DNA of 64,000 nucleotides from Oceanospirillaceae bacterium (GCA_002724925.1 PBQA01000024.1:34009-98008); one strand, 5' to 3'. Positions 40,749-54,650 are shown, counted from the first letter of the stretch. Numbers and translations are program-made. Notes: generated by a model from the sequence alone, not told the origin.

Positions 40749-41009
40749 TCAGGCAGGCTCTGCCTGCTCAGCTTTGGCCGCCAATGCTGGAGAACCTTCA
40801 GAGGCATCCAGTGCGCGAATATTAATCGCGTGCAGCCCTTTATCGCTGGGTTTGATGTCGAATTGGACAGATTGGCCTGCTTTAAGGGTGCGGTAACCGT
40901 CCATATCAATGACTGAGTAGTGTGCAAATAAGTCTTCGTTGGTTTCGTCGCTAAGGATAAAACCGTAGCCTTTGGCGTTATTGAACCACTTTACAGTCCC
41001 TGTTTTCAT
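40749..41009 (-). CDS. cspD: Cold-shock domain protein CspD
   Basis: This 86-residue protein has one cold-shock domain with RNP motifs KGYGFI and DLFAHYSVI (RNP1- and RNP2-like) and a 15-20 residue alanine/glutamate-rich tail. CspD binds single-stranded DNA and inhibits replication in stationary phase in E. coli. Its position next to clpS-clpA is the standard gammaproteobacterial arrangement, consistent with CspD. Confidence 0.9.
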   Translation of the reverse strand: MKTGTVKWFNNAKGYGFILSDETNEDLFAHYSVIDMDGYRTLKAGQSVQFDIKPSDKGLHAINIRALDASEGSPALAAKAEQAEPA

Positions 41010-41230
41010 CCCAAATCTCCTTATAACTACATATATAGGTGCGTTTTTAGTGGATAGGGTTTATGTGCCCTGTCCGTATAGAACCTACGCCGCTCATTGT
41101 GGCCCGTCAAGACACTAAATGACCCGATTAATCACATATTCGACTAAGGTGGCATACCTGAGTGGTCGGGTTGGCCTGACAGCGTTATCATGTGACTCAT
41201 TTGGCAAACACAGAATCCCATCGACGCGTC

Positions 41231-41581
41231 ATGTATAAATATCAACTAAGCTTAAGTAGTCAGGATCCTCACCACGAGGACGACGGTAATATTGCGGTTC
41301 AGGAGTCCCTGCCGGAACTGAAACGCCCGTCGATGTACAGTGTGGTGATGATGAATGACGACTATACGCCAATGGAATTTGTTGTAGAGGTATTACAACA
41401 GTTCTTTAGCAAAACGCCAGAGCAGGCAACGGAGATTATGCTCGCGGTCCACATGAAAGGCAGTGCTGTGTGTGGCGTCTATACTAAAGACATTGCTGAA
41501 ACTAAAGCAGAAATTGTGAATCAATACTCCAAAGACTGCCAACATCCATTGATGTGTGAGATAGCCCCGGCAGACGACTGA
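41231..41581 (+). CDS. clpS: ATP-dependent Clp protease adaptor ClpS
   Basis: ClpS binds N-degron substrates (L, F, Y and W at the N-terminus) and hands them to ClpAP. From ATG 41231 it has 116 residues: a flexible acidic start, then [39 protein letters not shown] and the PLMCEI end, all conserved. The GTG at 41192 would lengthen it beyond the family. It lies 14 bp before clpA. Confidence 0.95.
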   Translation: MYKYQLSLSSQDPHHEDDGNIAVQESLPELKRPSMYSVVMMNDDYTPMEFVVEVLQQFFSKTPEQATEIMLAVHMKGSAVCGVYTKDIAETKAEIVNQYSKDCQHPLMCEIAPADD

Positions 41582-41595
41582 AACCAGGAGGCTTT

Positions 41596-43854
41596 ATGCT
41601 GAATAGAGAACTCGAGCAAACCCTGAATGAAGCATTCAAGGAGGCTCGTTCTAAGCGTCACGAATTTATGACAGTCGAACATCTGCTGTTGGCGCTTTTG
41701 GATAACGATGCGGCATCGACCGTGCTTCAGGCTTGCGGTGCTGATATTGTTAAACTCCGTAAAGATCTCGATGACTTTGTGGATTCCACAACCCCCCTTA
41801 TTCCCGAGACAAATGGCGAGCAGGAGACTCAGCCGACATTAGGCTTCCAGCGCGTGCTGCAAAGGGCGGTATTTCATGTTCAGTCGTCCGGCAAAACAGA
41901 AGTCTCTGGCGCTAATGTTCTTGTTGCGATATTCAGTGAGCAGGAAAGCCAGGCTGTCTACTTCCTTAAACAACAAAATATTGCCCGCATTGATGTGGTG
42001 AATTACATCTCTCACGGCATTTCAAAAGTGAGTGGCCCTGAAGAGGGGGCTGATCAGGCTGCAGAGAATCTGGATGAAGAAGCAGATGCAGGGTCAAAGT
42101 CTGCTCTTGAAGGGTATGCCACCAATCTCAATCGTCTGGCCCGTGAGGGTAAGATTGATCCATTAATTGGACGCGAATTCGAAGTTAATCGCTTGGTGCA
42201 GATTCTTGCGCGTCGCCGTAAAAACAATCCTCTCCTTGTTGGTGATTCGGGTGTTGGCAAGACCGCCATCATTGAAGGTCTGGCCAAACGAATCGTTGAT
42301 GAGGAAGTGCCGGACGTTATCAGTGATGCTGTTGTATACAGCCTTGATATGGGGGCGCTGCTGGCGGGTACCAAATACCGGGGTGATTTTGAAAAACGCT
42401 TCAAAGCACTTCTGGCGGAGCTTAAGCGTCAACCACACGGTATTTTGTTTATTGATGAGATTCACACCATTATTGGTGCTGGCGCCGCTTCTGGTGGCGT
42501 AATGGATGCGAGCAACCTGCTAAAGCCGCTGCTGAGTTCGGGCGAGGTACGATGCATAGGTTCAACCACGTTTACAGAGTTCCGTGGGATTTTCGAGAAA
42601 GACAGTGCTCTGACCCGTCGTTTCCAAAAAATCGATGTCGCAGAGCCGTCCGTCGAAGATACATATAAAATTCTCAAAGGGCTCAAGTCGCGCTTTGAAG
42701 AGCATCACAAGGTTAAGTACACCGACAAGGCTCTGAAAGCGGCTGCAGAGCTGGCCGATCGCTACATCAATGACCGCAATATGCCTGACAAGGCAATTGA
42801 CGTTATTGATGAGGTTGGCGCTTTGCAGCAGATGGTGCCGCCGAGCAAGCGTAAGAAGACGATCAATGTCGGCGAGGTGGAAGAGGTGGTTGCTGCGATA
42901 GCGCGCATCCCACCGAAATCTGTCTCCGCATCTGACAAGGAGCTGCTGTTTGGTCTTGAAGACAAGCTCGAGATGGTTGTGTTTGGTCAGAATGAAGCCA
43001 TTCAAACACTGTCTACTGCAATTAAAATGTCCCGTGCAGGTCTGAACAGTCCTCAGAAGCCTATCGGTTCATTCCTGTTTGCTGGGCCAACAGGCGTTGG
43101 TAAAACTGAGGTCACAAAGCAGCTTGCGTCTGTGATGGGCATGGAGTTGGTTCGTTTTGATATGTCCGAATATATGGAACGCCACACGGTGTCACGTTTG
43201 ATTGGTGCGCCTCCGGGTTACGTCGGTTATGACCAGGGTGGTTTGCTGACGGAGGCTGTCAATAAAACACCTCACTGTGTGTTGCTGCTGGATGAGATTG
43301 AGAAGGCTCACCCGGAAGTGTTCAATATCCTGCTTCAGGTGATGGATCACGGCACGCTGACAGACAATAACGGGCGTAAAACGGATTTCCGCAACGTGAT
43401 TCTGGTTATGACGACCAACGCAGGTGCGGCTCAGATGAGTCGTGCAAGTATTGGCTTCACTCAGCAGGATCATACAACTGATGGTGCTGAAGAGCTGAAG
43501 AAACTGTTCACGCCTGAGTTCCGAAACCGTCTCGACAGTGTCATTCAGTTTGCGCCTCTAACGCCAGATACCACACTGCATGTGGTAGACAAGTTCCTGG
43601 CGGAACTGCAAGGGCAGTTGGATGATAAGGGCGTTCTTTTGAATGTCGATGATGATGCCCGCAATTGGCTGGCCGAGCATGGCTATGACGAAAAAATGGG
43701 TGCACGCCCAATGGCTCGCCTGGTTCAGGACAAAATCAAGAAACCGCTGGCAGAGAAAATTCTGTTCGGGGATCTGTCGAAGGGCGGAGAGATCGAAATT
43801 ACCGTAGTTGACGGTGAGCTTTCTTTGGAATTACCTGAGGCAATGCCGGCCTGA
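41596..43854 (+). CDS. clpA: ATP-dependent Clp protease ATP-binding subunit ClpA
   Basis: This 752-residue AAA+ unfoldase has an N-domain that docks ClpS (about 1-145). It also has two ATPase modules with Walker A GDSGVGKTA and GPTGVGKTE, Walker B LFIDEIHT and LLLDEIEKA, and an IGL-type loop for ClpP docking inferred from length and position. The start ATG follows CAGGAGG. Together with bpt and aat just downstream it forms an N-degron degradation block. Confidence 0.97.
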   Translation: MLNRELEQTLNEAFKEARSKRHEFMTVEHLLLALLDNDAASTVLQACGADIVKLRKDLDDFVDSTTPLIPETNGEQETQPTLGFQRVLQRAVFHVQSSGKTEVSGANVLVAIFSEQESQAVYFLKQQNIARIDVVNYISHGISKVSGPEEGADQAAENLDEEADAGSKSALEGYATNLNRLAREGKIDPLIGREFEVNRLVQILARRRKNNPLLVGDSGVGKTAIIEGLAKRIVDEEVPDVISDAVVYSLDMGALLAGTKYRGDFEKRFKALLAELKRQPHGILFIDEIHTIIGAGAASGGVMDASNLLKPLLSSGEVRCIGSTTFTEFRGIFEKDSALTRRFQKIDVAEPSVEDTYKILKGLKSRFEEHHKVKYTDKALKAAAELADRYINDRNMPDKAIDVIDEVGALQQMVPPSKRKKTINVGEVEEVVAAIARIPPKSVSASDKELLFGLEDKLEMVVFGQNEAIQTLSTAIKMSRAGLNSPQKPIGSFLFAGPTGVGKTEVTKQLASVMGMELVRFDMSEYMERHTVSRLIGAPPGYVGYDQGGLLTEAVNKTPHCVLLLDEIEKAHPEVFNILLQVMDHGTLTDNNGRKTDFRNVILVMTTNAGAAQMSRASIGFTQQDHTTDGAEELKKLFTPEFRNRLDSVIQFAPLTPDTTLHVVDKFLAELQGQLDDKGVLLNVDDDARNWLAEHGYDEKMGARPMARLVQDKIKKPLAEKILFGDLSKGGEIEITVVDGELSLELPEAMPA

Positions 43855-43863
43855 TGGCCGGCA
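43844..43863. terminator. Hairpin overlapping the clpA stop
   Basis: TGCCGGCC (43844-43851) and GGCCGGCA (43856-43863) form an 8-bp perfect stem whose TGAT loop contains the clpA stop codon. There is no T-tract. It may attenuate transcription between clpA and the convergent infA. Confidence 0.45.
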
Positions 43864-43881
43864 AATTGCCGAAGGCGAGGA

Positions 43882-44100
43882 TCAGCGAGCGCGGTAAGTG
43901 ATGCGTCCCTTACTGAGATCGTAAGGAGTCAGTTCCACTTTAACTTTGTCGCCAGTAAGAATACGGATGTAGTTCTTACGCATTTTGCCGGAAATATGAG
44001 CGGTCACTACGTGACCGTTTTCCAGTTTAACTCGGAACATTGTATTAGGAAGCGTGTCGATGACTTCGCCTTCCATTTCAATGTGATCGTCTTTTGCCAT
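43882..44100 (-). CDS. infA: Translation initiation factor IF-1
   Basis: This 72-residue S1/OB-fold protein is IF-1: [24 protein letters not shown] at the start, [19 protein letters not shown] and the end [10 protein letters not shown]-1 occupies the ribosomal A site during initiation. It has the usual neighbours clpA and bpt/aat. Confidence 0.97.
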   Translation of the reverse strand: MAKDDHIEMEGEVIDTLPNTMFRVKLENGHVVTAHISGKMRKNYIRILTGDKVKVELTPYDLSKGRITYRAR

Positions 44101-44167
44101 TCGTCACCTGTCTGAAACTTGTTCAATGCGCGCGCATTCTGCCCTAAATCACTCGCCATGGCAAAGT

Positions 44168-44875
44168 TTAGGCGGGATTTAGGCGTATCCAGTCGTTATC
44201 ACTGAGAACTTCCAGTGGGGAGAAGCGTGCTTTGTAACTCATTTTTCGGCAGTTCTCGACATAGTAGCCCAGGTAGTTGTACGGAAGCCCAAGACTTCGG
44301 GCGATGAGTGTCAGGCGAAGAATCATCGAGGTGCCCACGGATTCATGTTCTCTTTCTGGCTCATAAAAACAATAAACAGCGGAGAGTCCGTCGTTGAACT
44401 TATCGAAGACAAGCACTCCGATTACGCCTGTGTCATCTTCAGCTAGCAGAAGCTGGGTATTTCCCTGGCTTTCTCCGATGAACTCATCGTAAGTCTGCCG
44501 CGATGGCGGATACATATCCCCATCCTTGTGCCTGGCATTGATATAACGGCAGTAGAGATCGAAGAACTCCGGGCTATCCGATAAGTCGCACACTGATACG
44601 CGCCAATGGCGGGTTCGGGCGAGGACTCGTCTCATGTTCTTGCTCGGTGAAAATTCGGCTGTCGGTATTCGAATCGACTGACACTCCCGGCACGAGGGGC
44701 ATGAAGGGCGATATATGAGCTTTCCACTTCGCCTGAACCCCAAGCGACTAAGGGCACTCATTGTGTCCAGATCTGGCTCTATTCGTGGGTCCACATACTG
44801 ACTTTGAGCCTCTCTACCCTCCAGATAGGGACAGCTGTGAGTCTCTGCGGGAGTGAACAGCGGGATCGATCTCAA
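44168..44875 (-). CDS. bpt: Leucyl-tRNA:Asp/Glu-protein transferase (Bpt/ATE family)
   Basis: This 235-residue enzyme adds leucine to proteins beginning with Asp or Glu, creating a ClpS-recognised N-degron. It has the N-terminal cysteine motif CPYLEGREAQSQYVDP and CPSCRECQSIRIP, and a GNAT-like C-terminal half with NYLGYYVENCRKMSYKARFSP. The gene overlaps aat by 4 bp, so both transferases are co-translated. Confidence 0.93.
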   Translation of the reverse strand: MRSIPLFTPAETHSCPYLEGREAQSQYVDPRIEPDLDTMSALSRLGFRRSGKLIYRPSCPSCRECQSIRIPTAEFSPSKNMRRVLARTRHWRVSVCDLSDSPEFFDLYCRYINARHKDGDMYPPSRQTYDEFIGESQGNTQLLLAEDDTGVIGVLVFDKFNDGLSAVYCFYEPEREHESVGTSMILRLTLIARSLGLPYNYLGYYVENCRKMSYKARFSPLEVLSDNDWIRLNPA

Positions 44876-45567
44876 TTTAACACCCCCGCAAGAGGGGCAG
44901 GAGAAGTCTTGCTAATGCCTTCACTAAGGCGACGTTCGAACTCGTTGCGCTCCATTTCAATAAGGCCAAATCTCTCCAGGTGCGACGTTCGCATCTGGCA
45001 ATCAATCATTTCGAATCCAAGTTCAAACAATTTTGGCGCCGCGCTAGCAAAGGCCACCTTTGAAGCGCCGCTGTGTTGTGTAAACATGCTCTCTCCGAAA
45101 AGAATTCGCCCAATGGTCAGACCGTAGAACCCACCGCAAAGGAGGCCGTTCTCGTCCCAGCATTCTATGGATATTGCCCGACCTGCCGAGTGTAGTCGTG
45201 GGTAGCTATCTATGATTTCGTCATCAATCCAGGTGCCTTCGCTGTCTGCCCGTGGCGCCATACAGCCAGTCATCACACCTTTGAAGTCAAGGTTTGCTGT
45301 AACTCGAAGCGTGGTATTACGTACTTCGCGAGCAATTCTCTTGGGTACCCGAAACGTTTCTGGAAGAATGACCGCGCGAGGCATCGGCGTCCACCACAGC
45401 CTGGCTTCTTCTGGGTCGTTCCAGGGGAATATGCCTTTGCGGTAAGCGCAATCAAGCCAGGCAGGACTAAGGTGACCACCTGCGGCGAGGAGTCCGGCAG
45501 GTTCTTCCAGAGCCCGGCTTGTATCTGGGAATTCCGGCGGGCGAAACTCATCTAACCAATCAATCAT
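44872..45567 (-). CDS. aat: Leucyl/phenylalanyl-tRNA-protein transferase
   Basis: Aat attaches Leu or Phe to proteins with N-terminal Lys or Arg, marking them for ClpS-ClpAP. The 231 residues show FPDTSRALEEPAGLLAAGG, RKGIFPWNDPEEARLWWTPMPRAV, GTWIDDEII, SIECWDENGLLCGGFYGL and GESMFTQHSGASKVAF. The length is normal. It is the first gene of aat-bpt and divergent from ftsK. Confidence 0.95.
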   Translation of the reverse strand: MIDWLDEFRPPEFPDTSRALEEPAGLLAAGGHLSPAWLDCAYRKGIFPWNDPEEARLWWTPMPRAVILPETFRVPKRIAREVRNTTLRVTANLDFKGVMTGCMAPRADSEGTWIDDEIIDSYPRLHSAGRAISIECWDENGLLCGGFYGLTIGRILFGESMFTQHSGASKVAFASAAPKLFELGFEMIDCQMRTSHLERFGLIEMERNEFERRLSEGISKTSPAPLAGVLN

Positions 45568-45632
45568 AGTTATGAACAGGCTCGTTTAGCCGTGATAGAC
45601 TGTGGACGTTTGACCATTAGCAGGACGATATT

Positions 45633-48341
45633 TTGTCATCGCAACACTCTGAAATCGACAGTAAACAGAAAAATATGTCGGACGACGGCTGGCGGAAGCG
45701 CCACGATGTTGGATTTCTCTTACTGACCCTGGGTTGTGTACTCCTGTTTCTTGCGCTCTTTTCCTACGATCCTGAGGATGTCGCCTGGTCAGTGGTCGGC
45801 AGTGGCACTGCAGATAATTCTATCGGGCGCGTCGGCGCTTACCTGGCTGATTTTCTGCTCCATGGGCTTGGCTATCTCGCATTTTTCTTTCCGGCACTGA
45901 TTATGGCCAAAACCTGGCTTCTCTTCCGTAAGGCGCCAGCCGTCGAAGGACGTATCTGGTTACTCAGGGCCAGCGGTCTGTTACTTATTCTTGTTTCGCT
46001 CGCTGCGCTGGCAGATGTCAGCATATGGCAAGGGGAGCTTTTGCCTGCAGGTGCTGGCGGCATCATCGGTGAAGGGGTTGTCTCCCTGATGATCCCATTG
46101 TTTGGCTTTGTTGGTTCGGTTTCGATTCTTATCGTAGCTCTGGCCCTCGGCCTCGTGCTGTTTCTGGAGTTCTCCTGGCTGATGTTTTTTGAGCGCGTTG
46201 GCGGCTTTGCTTTATCCGTGCTTGAGCGTGCAGCAGGAGCAGCAAGCAACAGCAAGAGCACAAAAAGACCAGAGGTGATTGAATCAGCAGGCCAATCAAC
46301 AATACAACCGGCAAGATCAAACAACGAGCCACCTTCGTCCGGTCGCAAAGGCTTATTGCAAAGACTGTTTGCGAGCGCAAGAAACCGCCAGACTGGCGAT
46401 GCACGTCAATCAGTTCCTAATGATGGGGCCGCTGCATCACCAAAAACCGTCGAGACGCACGTATCGCGAAGCAATGGGAATTCAGCGGCGAGTGAACTCG
46501 CATCAGAAGACGATCCATTGGATAGTTTTGAAGGGTTTAGTGCTCTGGACGATCAGGTGGCCGATTCTCTTTCTGACGATGTGCCGTGGCATGCCGAACC
46601 TGCACTGCCACCACATTCAGAAATAGGTACTTCTGAGAAAACACCCCCTGCAAACCCTACGTCTCCTGATGCGTTCAGCGGAGCGGACGCGCCTCGGGCC
46701 TCAAATGCTCCAGCAGTGAAGAAATCTGTCAAGCAGCCAATTGAAGAAACAGTGGCGGATATTAAGTCACTAAAAATCGAGCCATTAGAAAAACGGGAGT
46801 CCCGCCCAAGCGATCGGGCAAAACGGGATCTTCAGGGCTCGCTATTCAAAGGCAGCGAGCCATTACCATCTATTGCCCTTCTTGATCCTCCGAAAAGTGA
46901 TGGTAAAGCCGGCTTCTCAGAAGAGCGTCTACACGACCTGTCAGAGCTGCTTGTGCAAAAGCTCGCGGATTTTGGCGTAAAGGTTGAAGTAACCGCAGTG
47001 GCTCCAGGTCCGGTAATTACACGATTCGAGATACAGCCGGCACCGGGGGTGAAAGCAAGTAAGATTTCCAATCTGGCAAAGGATCTTGCACGTTCAATGG
47101 CCATGGTTGCAGTACGTGTCGTCGAAGTCATTCCCGGGAAGTCGGTTATGGGGATTGAGGTCCCGAACGAAAACAGGGCCATGGTGACACTGGGCGAAGT
47201 TCTGTCCTCAGAAGATTACGACCGTTCAAAATCCCCTCTGACGCTGGCACTTGGGCATGATATTGCGGGCAATCCGGTTATTACCGACCTGGCTAAAATG
47301 CCGCATCTGCTGGTCGCCGGCACGACAGGTTCAGGTAAGTCGGTGGGTGTTAACGCAATGCTTCTGTCGCTGCTGTTTAAGTCAACCCCAGAAGAACTGA
47401 GATTGATTCTCGTTGACCCTAAGATGCTCGAACTGTCGGTGTACGAGGGTATTCCACACTTACTGACGCCGGTAATTACAGATATGAAGGAGGCGGCAAG
47501 CGGCCTTCGTTGGTCTGTCGCTGAAATGGAGCGTCGCTATCAGCTAATGGCTGCCATGGGTGTTCGTAACATTGCGGGCTACAACAAGAAAGTAAAAGAC
47601 GCTATCGAAGCGGGCACCCCGTTAGCGGACCCGCTATGGCAGATTGATCAGTCGTTCGATACCACGCCACCCACGCTCGAACCGCTGCCATATGTCGTGA
47701 TCGTCGTCGATGAATTTGCCGACATGATGATGATGGTGGGCAAAAAGGTAGAAGAACTTATTGCTCGGATCGCTCAGAAAGCGCGTGCAGCAGGTATTCA
47801 TATGATCCTGGCCACTCAGCGCCCCTCTGTGGATGTCATTACGGGCCTGATCAAGGCGAACGTGCCAACTCGGATCGCATTCCAGGTTTCATCAAAGATC
47901 GACTCGCGGACCATTCTTGATCAGGGTGGGGCAGAACAGTTACTCGGTCACGGTGACATGCTGTTTATGCCGCCGGGTAACGCTTTACCTGAGCGGGTGC
48001 ATGGTGCTTTTGTTGATGACGACGAAGTTCATAGAGTTGTTGCCGAGTGGAAACAGCGCGGGGAACCAGACTACATCGAAGAAATCACACAGGTAGGTGA
48101 AGATGGTGCAATACCGGGAATGGGTGGTGACGATGCTGATGGGGAAAAAGACGATTTGTATGATCAGGCGGTCGCGTTTGTCACTGAGTCCGGTAAGTGT
48201 TCAATCTCATCAGTGCAGCGTAAGTTACGCATAGGATACAACCGGGCTGCAAGGCTGGTAGAAACCATGGAGGCTGCTGGCGTTGTTTCGCCGCCAGCTC
48301 ACAACGGAAGCCGTGAAGTTATTGCACCACCTCCCGCTTAA
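45633..48341 (+). CDS. ftsK: DNA translocase FtsK
   Basis: FtsK couples cell division to chromosome dimer resolution at dif. The 902 residues have four or five N-terminal membrane helices (about 25-190) and a proline- and acid-rich linker (about 200-420). The RecA-like motor follows, with Walker [29 protein letters not shown] and Walker [12 protein letters not shown], and a winged-helix gamma domain at the end ([22 protein letters not shown]). The linker is shorter than in E. coli (1329 residues total). The TTG start at 45633 follows AGGACG. Confidence 0.95.
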   Translation: MSSQHSEIDSKQKNMSDDGWRKRHDVGFLLLTLGCVLLFLALFSYDPEDVAWSVVGSGTADNSIGRVGAYLADFLLHGLGYLAFFFPALIMAKTWLLFRKAPAVEGRIWLLRASGLLLILVSLAALADVSIWQGELLPAGAGGIIGEGVVSLMIPLFGFVGSVSILIVALALGLVLFLEFSWLMFFERVGGFALSVLERAAGAASNSKSTKRPEVIESAGQSTIQPARSNNEPPSSGRKGLLQRLFASARNRQTGDARQSVPNDGAAASPKTVETHVSRSNGNSAASELASEDDPLDSFEGFSALDDQVADSLSDDVPWHAEPALPPHSEIGTSEKTPPANPTSPDAFSGADAPRASNAPAVKKSVKQPIEETVADIKSLKIEPLEKRESRPSDRAKRDLQGSLFKGSEPLPSIALLDPPKSDGKAGFSEERLHDLSELLVQKLADFGVKVEVTAVAPGPVITRFEIQPAPGVKASKISNLAKDLARSMAMVAVRVVEVIPGKSVMGIEVPNENRAMVTLGEVLSSEDYDRSKSPLTLALGHDIAGNPVITDLAKMPHLLVAGTTGSGKSVGVNAMLLSLLFKSTPEELRLILVDPKMLELSVYEGIPHLLTPVITDMKEAASGLRWSVAEMERRYQLMAAMGVRNIAGYNKKVKDAIEAGTPLADPLWQIDQSFDTTPPTLEPLPYVVIVVDEFADMMMMVGKKVEELIARIAQKARAAGIHMILATQRPSVDVITGLIKANVPTRIAFQVSSKIDSRTILDQGGAEQLLGHGDMLFMPPGNALPERVHGAFVDDDEVHRVVAEWKQRGEPDYIEEITQVGEDGAIPGMGGDDADGEKDDLYDQAVAFVTESGKCSISSVQRKLRIGYNRAARLVETMEAAGVVSPPAHNGSREVIAPPPA

Positions 48342-48365
48342 AATTAAACAGATAAGAGCCTACAT

Positions 48366-49004
48366 ATGATTTCGAAACTGACCGCATTTGCTGGCGGGCT
48401 AATTCTTTCGGTTGCTTCGCTCAGCCTTCAGGCTGGAGAGGCGCTTGAGGAATTCACCTCAAGACTGAAGACACTCGACTCAATGAGTACTGAATTCTCA
48501 CAGGTCACTATGGATCAGAACGGGGAGGTGCTTCAAAGTCTTTCGGGAACACTGTCAGTACAGCGCCCCGGAAAAATGCGCTGGCAAACAAATCCGCCTT
48601 ACGAACAGCTGGTTGTGTCTGATGGTAGTTCTGTTTGGGTTTACGATATGGATCTTGAGCAAGTAACCATCCGTAACCTCGAAGCGAAGCTTCAGGAGAC
48701 TCCAGCCTTGTTGCTAAGTGGTGACGTCAGCAATATCGCTGACAGCTATTCCGCAAGCAAGGAACAGGTAGGGGATGTTGTCAGATACAGGCTTAAGCCA
48801 TTGGATGCCAGCCAGCTCTTTGAAGCGCTCGAATTTGACTACGCTGACGACGAGGTCGAGTTTATGCGCATCTTTGATGCCGCAGGTCAGATCACGGAAA
48901 TTCGCTTTACCTCGCAAGAAACCAATACTGAGTTTGACCCTGCTGCGTTTACCTTCGCTGTACCTGATGATGTTGATGTGATCGACGGAAGACATGGCGG
49001 CTGA
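48366..49004 (+). CDS. lolA: Outer-membrane lipoprotein carrier LolA
   Basis: LolA ferries lipoproteins through the periplasm from LolCDE to LolB. The 212 residues begin with a signal peptide (about 1-22, ending LQAG or just before) and show the family stretches STEFSQVTMDQNGEVLQS and SGTLSVQRPGKMRWQTNPPYEQ, each read separately. It lies 25 bp after ftsK and overlaps rarA by 11 bp, the conserved ftsK-lolA-rarA order. Confidence 0.95.
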   Translation: MISKLTAFAGGLILSVASLSLQAGEALEEFTSRLKTLDSMSTEFSQVTMDQNGEVLQSLSGTLSVQRPGKMRWQTNPPYEQLVVSDGSSVWVYDMDLEQVTIRNLEAKLQETPALLLSGDVSNIADSYSASKEQVGDVVRYRLKPLDASQLFEALEFDYADDEVEFMRIFDAAGQITEIRFTSQETNTEFDPAAFTFAVPDDVDVIDGRHGG

Positions 49005-50313
49005 TTTATTCTCTCAGAGTAAGCCATACGAGCCCCTGGCATCTCGCCTTAGACCGGAGTCGCTGGATGAGTACATTGGCCAGGAGCACGTAGTCGGTGA
49101 TGGCGCTCCGTTAAGAAACGCGTTAAACGCGGGCCAGATTCATTCATTGATTCTGTGGGGGCCACCGGGTGTCGGTAAAACAACGCTTGCTCGCTTGATT
49201 GCCAGTTATGTTGATGCCCAGTTTTTGTCGTTAAGCGCGGTCATGGCAGGCATTAAGGAAATCAGAGCATCTGTCGACCAGGCCCGGCAGGCAGCCGCGA
49301 GTGGCCGGAAATCGCTGCTTTTTATTGATGAAGTCCATCGATTCAACAAATCTCAGCAGGATGCGTTTCTGCCGTATGTTGAGGATGGAACCTTTATCTT
49401 CGTCGGCGCCACGACCGAAAACCCTTCATTCGAGCTTAATAACGCGCTTCTCTCCAGGGCGCAGGTGTATATTCTGAAGTCACTGACGGACAGTGATTTA
49501 ATCAGGGTCATACGTCGAGGTCTTGAATCCGAAGGCGTTGATCAGGGCGACGAATTGCCCGTTTCCGTTCTGGCTTCGGCTGCTGATGGCGATGCTCGTC
49601 GTGCTCTGAATCTTCTTGAGCAAGCGCTTCAGTTAAACGGCGGCTCCCCGCTGAGCGAAGACGATGTTCGCGCGGTAATGGTCAGCAGTCTTCGCCGGTT
49701 CGACAAGGGCGGAGACGCATTCTATGAGCAGATATCAGCACTGCATAAGTCCGTCCGGGGGTCCGACCCGGATGCGTCCCTCTATTGGTTCTGTCGTATG
49801 CTGGATGGCGGTTGTGATCCGCTCTATGTAGCCAGGCGTCTCGTTCGCATGGCCAGCGAGGATGTTGGCAATGCAGACCCTCGCGCGCTCTCTGTGTGCA
49901 CGGCCGCATGGGAAGCGCAAGAGAGGTTAGGCAGTCCAGAGGGTGAGTTGAACCTGGCTCAGGCGGTGGTGTATCTGGCGTGCGCCCCGAAAAGCAATGC
50001 AGTTTACACAGCGTACAAAGCGGCAAGGAAACTGGTGCAGTCATCGCCGGGCTATGAGGTACCATTACATCTTAGAAACGCCCCCACGCAGATGATGTCG
50101 GACATGGATTACGGTGCTGAGTACCGTTATGCCCATGATGAACCTGATGCATTTGCCGCTGGAGAGAACTATTTTCCGGAGGCCCTGGCGAACGAGCGTT
50201 TCTACACACCTGTTGCTCGCGGACTGGAACAGAAGATTGGTGCAAAACTGGATCATCTTCGGGAGCTTAACCGTCATAGCAGCAAGAAACGTTATAAAAA
50301 CGACGGTACATAA
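48994..50313 (+). CDS. rarA: Replication-associated recombination protein A
   Basis: RarA (MgsA) is a AAA+ ATPase related to clamp loaders that acts at stalled forks. The 439 residues have Walker A WGPPGVGKTTLARLIA, Walker B LLFIDEVHRFNKSQQDAFLPYVE (as consecutive motifs), the sensor ATTENPSFELN and the C-terminal tetramerisation region with YPHLRNAPT-like VPLHLRNAPTQMM. It is embedded in ftsK-lolA-rarA-crcB-serS. Confidence 0.95.
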   Translation: MAADLFSQSKPYEPLASRLRPESLDEYIGQEHVVGDGAPLRNALNAGQIHSLILWGPPGVGKTTLARLIASYVDAQFLSLSAVMAGIKEIRASVDQARQAAASGRKSLLFIDEVHRFNKSQQDAFLPYVEDGTFIFVGATTENPSFELNNALLSRAQVYILKSLTDSDLIRVIRRGLESEGVDQGDELPVSVLASAADGDARRALNLLEQALQLNGGSPLSEDDVRAVMVSSLRRFDKGGDAFYEQISALHKSVRGSDPDASLYWFCRMLDGGCDPLYVARRLVRMASEDVGNADPRALSVCTAAWEAQERLGSPEGELNLAQAVVYLACAPKSNAVYTAYKAARKLVQSSPGYEVPLHLRNAPTQMMSDMDYGAEYRYAHDEPDAFAAGENYFPEALANERFYTPVARGLEQKIGAKLDHLRELNRHSSKKRYKNDGT

Positions 50314-50315
50314 CT

Positions 50316-53361
<3,046 letters not shown>

Positions 53362-53373
<12 letters not shown>

Positions 53374-54336
53374 GCTTTTATCCCGTTCTGCCCAGGCTTT
53401 GCTGCATTGTGATAGAGCAGACACGTAGTCTGTTGTTTTAAGCATGGCACACAAGGCTAGGGCGGCGGTGCGTAGCACAGCATCGTGCCCGTACTGTGAG
53501 TGGTCCTGACCTTGCCAGAGCTTGACGAGATGTTCGGTATTCGGGCTTGCGGCTTTATCATCATAATGGGACGAATCATTCGCAATCCGAAACTGGGCTT
53601 CTTCACCCTCAACAACCACTGTCGCCTGACAGGGACGCTCAGGATTTACCTCAAACTCTCCGCCTTCGCCTTTTATGATCGCGGCTGTATCCTGATTAAT
53701 GCTCGCAGCGACGGAATGAGTTGTCCTGTAGTCGGGGTGAAAAATCCCCTGTACCGAAGGAACGCCTTGCGGAGCGATGGTCTTAAGAACAGTATTGATG
53801 GGCGAGCGGACACCAAGCACTGCTTTGAGGCTGAGCCATTGCTGCAGTGAGGGATGTATTTCTGAGCAAGGCAGATATACCAGCGAGGCAGAGGTGGTAC
53901 CCAAGGATTCGCGCGTGACCTCTGGAAGGCCCAGTTTCCGAAAGACTTCATGCGCATATACTCGCCCCGGAGTGTGCGCCAGAGTGCCATGAACAAGTAT
54001 GCGATGACCCATCTGAGTGAGGAGCAATGCTGACAGCACCCACCACATAGGCTGGCGGCGTTTTCCTGCATAACTTGACCAGACAAGGTCAAAATGTCCC
54101 GCAGGCTCGGGCCAGTAACCATTAATGGCTGATGCAAACCCTGCAATTTCGTCAGGTGTTTCTTCAAGTACGCGCAAGAGCATGAAGATAGCACCAAGTT
54201 GAACATCTTCATAACGCCCAGCAAGCATTTCGCTCATTGTGAATTGCGCCTCTTCGGACGTCATATTTCGGCTGGCGTTCTTCCCTCTGGCAAGGATGCG
54301 TACGTAATCGGCTAAGGCATGTTGTGTCACAGGCAA
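53362..54336 (-). CDS. ybiB: YbiB/TrpD2 family protein
   Basis: This 324-residue protein has the fold of anthranilate phosphoribosyltransferase but belongs to the nucleic-acid-binding YbiB (TrpD2) group. Visible features are the N-terminal helical domain with NMTSEEAQFTMSEMLAGRYEDVQLGAIFMLLRV (two helices) and VHGTLAHTPGRVYAHEVFRKLGL, where TrpD would have a glycine-rich KHGNR motif. E. coli YbiB binds DNA and is LexA-regulated. It overlaps tusE by 10 bp. Confidence 0.85.
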
Positions 54337-54650
54337 TTCTCCGGTCTTGGTAGGCCAGCTATTCTCGCGGCTTTTTTCGCCGGACTTTCAGGGAATAATG
54401 TCATCAGGTAAATACTCCCTGCTTTTTCAGCGCCGAGTGTCTGCTTTATATAGCGGGAGAGGGGTCTCATCGCTGGTGCGAGGTCAAACTCATCGTAGAA
54501 GGCGCGAATGGCATTGATGATTTCCCAGTGGTTGTCTGTAAGGGTGATGCCTTCATCTTGCGCAAGCACTGAAGCTACATCAGCATTCCAGTCGCTGAGT
54601 TCAACGAGAAAGCCGTCCTTGTCGAGAGTTAGGTCATTGAGGGTTGTCAT
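54327..54650 (-). CDS. tusE: Sulfur relay protein TusE (DsrC family)
   Basis: This 107-residue protein receives sulfur from TusBCD and hands it to MnmA. It has the DsrC landmarks DKDGFLVELSDWNADVA, ITLTDNHWEIINAIRAFY and the C-terminal penultimate cysteine (PRPENCL, C106), the active residue. It is last in tusD-tusC-tusB-tusE. A tusA gene is not in the window. Confidence 0.94.
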   Translation of the reverse strand: MTTLNDLTLDKDGFLVELSDWNADVASVLAQDEGITLTDNHWEIINAIRAFYDEFDLAPAMRPLSRYIKQTLGAEKAGSIYLMTLFPESPAKKAARIAGLPRPENCL

